Shown in pieces: positions 60,601-64,000 of a stretch of DNA of 64,000 nt. Origin of the DNA: Epilithonimonas sp. JDS (GTDB lineage Bacteria > Bacteroidota > Bacteroidia > Flavobacteriales > Weeksellaceae); assembly GCF_021261315.1 (NCBI RefSeq), contig NZ_JAJSAX010000002.1, positions 310,001-374,000 of the forward strand, read 5' to 3'. The translations under genes were made by a program, and so were the position numbers. The number at the start of each line of letters is the position of its first letter. Within the stretch, counting starts at the first letter, position 1. The notes under the pieces were generated by a model. It was given only the letters and a program-made list of their open reading frames with translations, did no database searches and was not told the origin of the DNA.

Positions 60601-63180
60601 TTATTCCTCTGATTCTTCGTCGAAAAGACTTCCGATGGTTCCGCCTTCATCGTCCAGATCTTCATCTGAAACTTCTTCTATTTCCGGTTCTTCTTCGATG
60701 ATTTCCGGTGGTTCAGGGATTGTAATATTAATGTTTTTAACTTTATCCTTAGTTAATTGATTTCCAATAGCTTTGATTCCTTTGACTGTGATAAATTCGT
60801 CCAAATCTACCGTTTCCGGATCTTTTTGTTTGTCTTTTATTTTTGGATAAATCAATTCTGCAATTGCACCAACTTCTGTCGTAACAAATTCTAAGAATGA
60901 TTTCGGATTTTCGTTGCTGAAGAAAGATTGAATATTGGTCGTATTCTCCAGAAGGAAACGTTTGACGAAATATTTGTCTTTCTCGGCGTCAAAGTAGATG
61001 CAGGTGATTGGCTGTTCGGGTTTCCATTTTTCCAGAATCAGATATTCGTCATCGAAACGGTTCATGAGATCGAACGAAACCAATTTGGCCTCGCCTTGCG
61101 AGTTGATGGTCAGAATCTTATCATCACCTTTGAAACTTCCCAGCAGACTTCCTCTTCCGTCGGCATTCAGACGTCTTACGGAATCATCGAACCAGATTTT
61201 TCTTGGTGCTAATGTGGAAACGCCTTCTTCTTTGAGATCTACTTTTTTGACTGCATATTTGGTTACCAGATTTCCTTTGGAATCACGGCCTTTGATGGCA
61301 ATTTCTGAAAAATCGATGTCAATTTTGTTTTTTCTGACTCTGGCGTTTGGTTTTAATAAAACAGAAACCACTTCTGCTTCACCATTTGGATTGGCCGAGA
61401 AATAAAGCATTTCTGAACCTTTCTTGTCAGATGCCAATTTGTAATCGGTATTTCTCGTAACGCCGGTCACGGAAAAACGTTTCATATAATAAGGTCCTTC
61501 ACGGCCTTCACGGTAAATGGAGTTATAAACCGTTCTCTTATCATTCTTTTTCCAGATCGCAACGTGGACAATATTTTTTCCGATGAAAGTTTTCCCTTCC
61601 ACTTTTACGACTTTCATAGTTCCGTCTTTTTGGAACGTGATGATGTCATCGATATCTGAACAATCGAAAAGGAATTCGTCTTTTTTGAGTGAAGTTCCAA
61701 TGAAACCTTCTTCACGGTTGACATAGAATTTTTCATTTGCAACCGCCACTTTGGAAGCATCGATGGTATCGAAAATCCTTAGCTCTGTTCTACGTTCTTT
61801 TCCTTTACCGTATTTTTTCTGAATGTTGGTGTAATAATCAATCGCATAAGCAATTAAATTTGCCAAATGATGTTTTACCTGCTCTATTTTTCCTTCTAAC
61901 GCGAGAATATTTTCTTTAAATTTATCAAGATCGAAACGTGAAATTCTTTTGATTCGGATTTCCGTCAATCTCAAAATATCTTCTTCCGTAACGGCTCTCA
62001 ACAAATGTTTGGTGTGAGGTTTCAAACCTTCGTCAATGGTCGAAATCACATCTTCCCAGGACTTCACTTCCTCGATGTCGTGGTAAATTCTGTTCTCGAT
62101 AAAAATTCTTTCCAATGAAGAAAAATGCCAGTTTTCCTGCAACTCGTGAAGTTCGATTTCCAATTCTTTTTTAAGCAAAGAAACCGTGTGATCTGTATTG
62201 TGTTTCAGAATATCGGAAACCGAGAGAAACATTGGCTTATCACCTACAATCACGCAGGCATTCGGAGAAATGGGAACTTCACAATCTGTAAAAGCGTAAA
62301 GCGCATCGATCGTTTTGTCCGGCGAAACATCGGGATGAAGATGGATATTGATTTCTACAACATCGGATGTATTGTCCTCAATTTTTTTTATTTTAATTTT
62401 CCCTCTTTCATTAGCTTTGATGATACTGTCGATCAAATCGCCTGTGTTTTTGGAAAAAGGTAATTCGGTGATGGAAAGTGTGTGTTTGTCTTTTTGGATA
62501 ATTCTGGCTCTGGCTCTGATTTTTCCACCTCGTTTTCCGTCGTTATAATTGGTGATATCCAACATTCCTTCAGTCAGAAAATCCGGGAATAACTCAAATC
62601 TTTTTCCTTTAAGATAAAGGATTGAAGCCGTTATCAACTCATTGAAATTATGAGGCATAATTTTCGTCGAAAGTCCAACGCCAATTCCCTCAACTCCGGA
62701 AGCCAGCAGCAATGGGAATTTTACCGGAAGATCGACAGGCTCGTTGTTTCTGCCGTCATAAGATTTTGTCCAATGTGTGGTTTTCGGGTTGAAAACAACA
62801 TCCAAAGCAAAAGGAGTCAATCTCGCTTCAATATATCTGGCTGCCGCTGCAGAATCGCCTGTGTAGATATTTCCCCAGTTTCCCTGAGTATCAATTAATA
62901 ATTCTTTCTGGCCAATCTGCACCATTGCATCGGTAATGGATGCATCGCCGTGCGGATGATATTTCATCGTGTTCCCTACAACATTCGCCACTTTATTGTA
63001 GCGACCATCTTCCAACTCACGCATCGAGTGCATAATTCGGCGCTGAACCGGCTTGAAACCATCAAAAATAGAAGGAATCGCACGATCCAGAATAACGTAA
63101 GACGCATAATCCAGAAACCAGTCTTTATACAGTCCTGAAACTTTTTTCAGGCTTTCTTCGTGATGTGTACTTTCTTCCAT
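60601..63180 (-). CDS. parC: DNA topoisomerase IV subunit A
   Basis: The DNA-cutting subunit of topoisomerase IV, which unlinks daughter chromosomes. The 5Y-CAP domain is clear: GFKPVQRRIM, KYHPHGDASI and the catalytic Tyr116 in AAAARYIEARL. A coiled-coil tower follows, then the C-terminal beta-pinwheel region and an acidic tail rich in Glu, Asp and Pro (about residues 820-859). The parE-like gene lies upstream in the same direction, which supports ParC over GyrA. The start codon overlaps the stop of the small membrane protein gene (TAATG), so translation is coupled. Confidence 0.93.
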   Translation of the reverse strand: MEESTHHEESLKKVSGLYKDWFLDYASYVILDRAIPSIFDGFKPVQRRIMHSMRELEDGRYNKVANVVGNTMKYHPHGDASITDAMVQIGQKELLIDTQGNWGNIYTGDSAAAARYIEARLTPFALDVVFNPKTTHWTKSYDGRNNEPVDLPVKFPLLLASGVEGIGVGLSTKIMPHNFNELITASILYLKGKRFELFPDFLTEGMLDITNYNDGKRGGKIRARARIIQKDKHTLSITELPFSKNTGDLIDSIIKANERGKIKIKKIEDNTSDVVEINIHLHPDVSPDKTIDALYAFTDCEVPISPNACVIVGDKPMFLSVSDILKHNTDHTVSLLKKELEIELHELQENWHFSSLERIFIENRIYHDIEEVKSWEDVISTIDEGLKPHTKHLLRAVTEEDILRLTEIRIKRISRFDLDKFKENILALEGKIEQVKHHLANLIAYAIDYYTNIQKKYGKGKERRTELRIFDTIDASKVAVANEKFYVNREEGFIGTSLKKDEFLFDCSDIDDIITFQKDGTMKVVKVEGKTFIGKNIVHVAIWKKNDKRTVYNSIYREGREGPYYMKRFSVTGVTRNTDYKLASDKKGSEMLYFSANPNGEAEVVSVLLKPNARVRKNKIDIDFSEIAIKGRDSKGNLVTKYAVKKVDLKEEGVSTLAPRKIWFDDSVRRLNADGRGSLLGSFKGDDKILTINSQGEAKLVSFDLMNRFDDEYLILEKWKPEQPITCIYFDAEKDKYFVKRFLLENTTNIQSFFSNENPKSFLEFVTTEVGAIAELIYPKIKDKQKDPETVDLDEFITVKGIKAIGNQLTKDKVKNINITIPEPPEIIEEEPEIEEVSDEDLDDEGGTIGSLFDEESEE

Positions 63181-63680
63181 TAATCTGTTGCTGTATTATC
63201 GTCGTGTCTGATTTCTTTGTTCGCTTTTATCACTTTATTAAGAGAAAATTTGAGATCTTTGATTTGCTTTCTGCTGAGAAAAGAAATATCATATTTTAAT
63301 ATTAAAACATGACTTTTTTTACTGGAAATATAAATATATAATTTTTTAAAAATTACCGCATTGACGATATTAAACTTTAATAATTTGTACTTGGGAAATT
63401 CGTCCTTTGCATTTTTCTTTGAAAATATATAAATGATGTGACTGTTCCTGAAATTGAGCGCTTCGCCATCACTGTCATATTCAAAAATAGGTCTGCCCAA
63501 TAAATAAAGCAAAACAGAAATAAGTGACGGAAATAATAACAAAACCCAGGATTTGTCTCCAAAAATATCAAACTTATTGATTTCCAAAATGTAAGCAATA
63601 ACTCCCAAAATAAAAACAATCCCACACAGTGAATATATGAAACTATAAACTGGGACTCTATTTCTATTACTTAATCTCAT
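63180..63680 (-). CDS. Small membrane protein between parE and parC
   Basis: A 166-residue protein with two hydrophobic segments (about residues 10-30 and 42-61) and a basic C-terminal half of predicted beta/alpha structure (KYKLLKFNIVNAVIFKKLYI). It resembles PH-like small membrane proteins but I cannot name a family. Its start abuts the parE stop with no spacer and its stop overlaps the parC start, so it is embedded in the topoisomerase IV operon. Its function is unknown. Confidence 0.75.
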   Translation of the reverse strand: MRLSNRNRVPVYSFIYSLCGIVFILGVIAYILEINKFDIFGDKSWVLLLFPSLISVLLYLLGRPIFEYDSDGEALNFRNSHIIYIFSKKNAKDEFPKYKLLKFNIVNAVIFKKLYIYISSKKSHVLILKYDISFLSRKQIKDLKFSLNKVIKANKEIRHDDNTATD

Positions 63681-64000
63681 TTATACTGTTTCCAGATTTA
63701 CTTTTTTATCAATATCGCCTTCCTCAACCACCAGATTATCAAGAATAAACAATTGTCTGTCAGGCGTATTTTTACCCATATAAAATTCCAGAATCTGCGC
63801 AATGGTTTGATCTTTACCCAAAACGACAGGTTCTAGTCTGATATCTTTTCCAATGAAATGTTTGAATTCGTCTGGCGAAATTTCACCAAGTCCTTTGAAT
63901 CGTGTGATTTCCGGATTTCTGCCCAATTCGTCCAACGCTTTCAATCGCTCTGCATCGGAGTAGCAATATCTGGTTTCTTTTTTATTTCTAACTCTAAATA
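63681..64000 (-). CDS. parE: DNA topoisomerase IV subunit B, C-terminal part, cut by window edge
   Basis: The frame stays open to the right edge of the window. It reads [16 protein letters not shown], then [18 protein letters not shown], a signature of the TOPRIM and C-terminal region of GyrB/ParE, and ends after [13 protein letters not shown]. The upstream ATPase and most of the protein lie outside. The apparent start at 63944 is only a TTG codon inside this frame. It is the first gene of parE - small membrane protein - parC - rhomboid. Confidence 0.92.
   Translation of the reverse strand, partial: FRVRNKKETRYCYSDAERLKALDELGRNPEITRFKGLGEISPDEFKHFIGKDIRLEPVVLGKDQTIAQILEFYMGKNTPDRQLFILDNLVVEEGDIDKKVNLETV

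Noticed and set aside
1-64000. CRISPR arrays, tRNA or rRNA genes, insertion-sequence transposases and integrases
   Set aside because: I found no regularly spaced direct repeats, no cloverleaf-like sequence with a CCA-type end, and no transposase or integrase motifs in any supported frame.

Overview
The window looks like chromosome of a Bacteroidota bacterium, class Flavobacteriia, most like Chryseobacterium or a close relative. The signs are AT-rich DNA, promoter -7 boxes of the TAnnTTTG type, few Shine-Dalgarno sequences, five secreted proteins with type IX secretion (T9SS) sorting domains, and intergenic repeats of a kind common in this group. No tRNA, rRNA or CRISPR array is visible. Both ends cut genes: rpe at the left edge and parE at the right edge.

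Layout. 1-8.1 kb: rpe end, ndk, the purC-purF pair, a secreted T9SS nuclease and a DUF349 protein. 8.1-26.4 kb: queA, a lipoprotein with a distant paralogue at 20.7 kb, GNAT acetyltransferase, a very large phosphoesterase/outer-membrane-barrel fusion, an HD-PycTM (Pycsar effector-type) protein, a GAF protein, rlmN, a YoeB-type toxin-antitoxin pair, a deoxyribonucleotidase, an M23 peptidase, polyprenyl diphosphate synthase, rarA and a DedA protein. 26.4-36.3 kb is more accessory: a hydroxyacid dehydrogenase, a thioesterase, a DUF559 nuclease boxed in by GC-rich palindromic repeats, hutU, an HNH-like protein, a second toxin-antitoxin pair and an OLD-family ATPase/TOPRIM nuclease. 36.6-45.7 kb: DoxX-like protein, GapN-type dehydrogenase, LptF/LptG permease, ClC channel, a divergent DapB-like protein, a sorbosone-dehydrogenase-like lipoprotein and a DUF6261 protein. 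46.0-48.4 kb: a very AT-rich three-gene cassette with a second OLD-type protein. 48.5-52.5 kb: sugar MFS transporter divergent from an NrtR-like regulator, and an HxlR regulator divergent from an Old Yellow Enzyme. 53-59.5 kb: three consecutive T9SS cargo proteins, including an M12-type metalloprotease. 59.9-64 kb: rhomboid protease, parC, a small membrane protein and the end of parE.

The most striking non-genic signal is a set of dispersed intergenic elements. Two related families (A and B) have conserved borders around a stem whose sequence changes from copy to copy while staying base-paired. A third family (C) carries CCCCTCC/GGAGGGG palindromes and sits on both sides of the DUF559 gene at 28.6-29.2 kb, which suggests a nuclease-plus-repeat element. 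Other points to follow up are the AT-rich OLD cassette at 46.0-48.4 kb, the orphan HD-PycTM protein at 14.7 kb, the kinase-like middle region of the giant phosphoesterase at 10.6-14.3 kb, and an element A copy inside the leader of the polyprenyl synthase gene.
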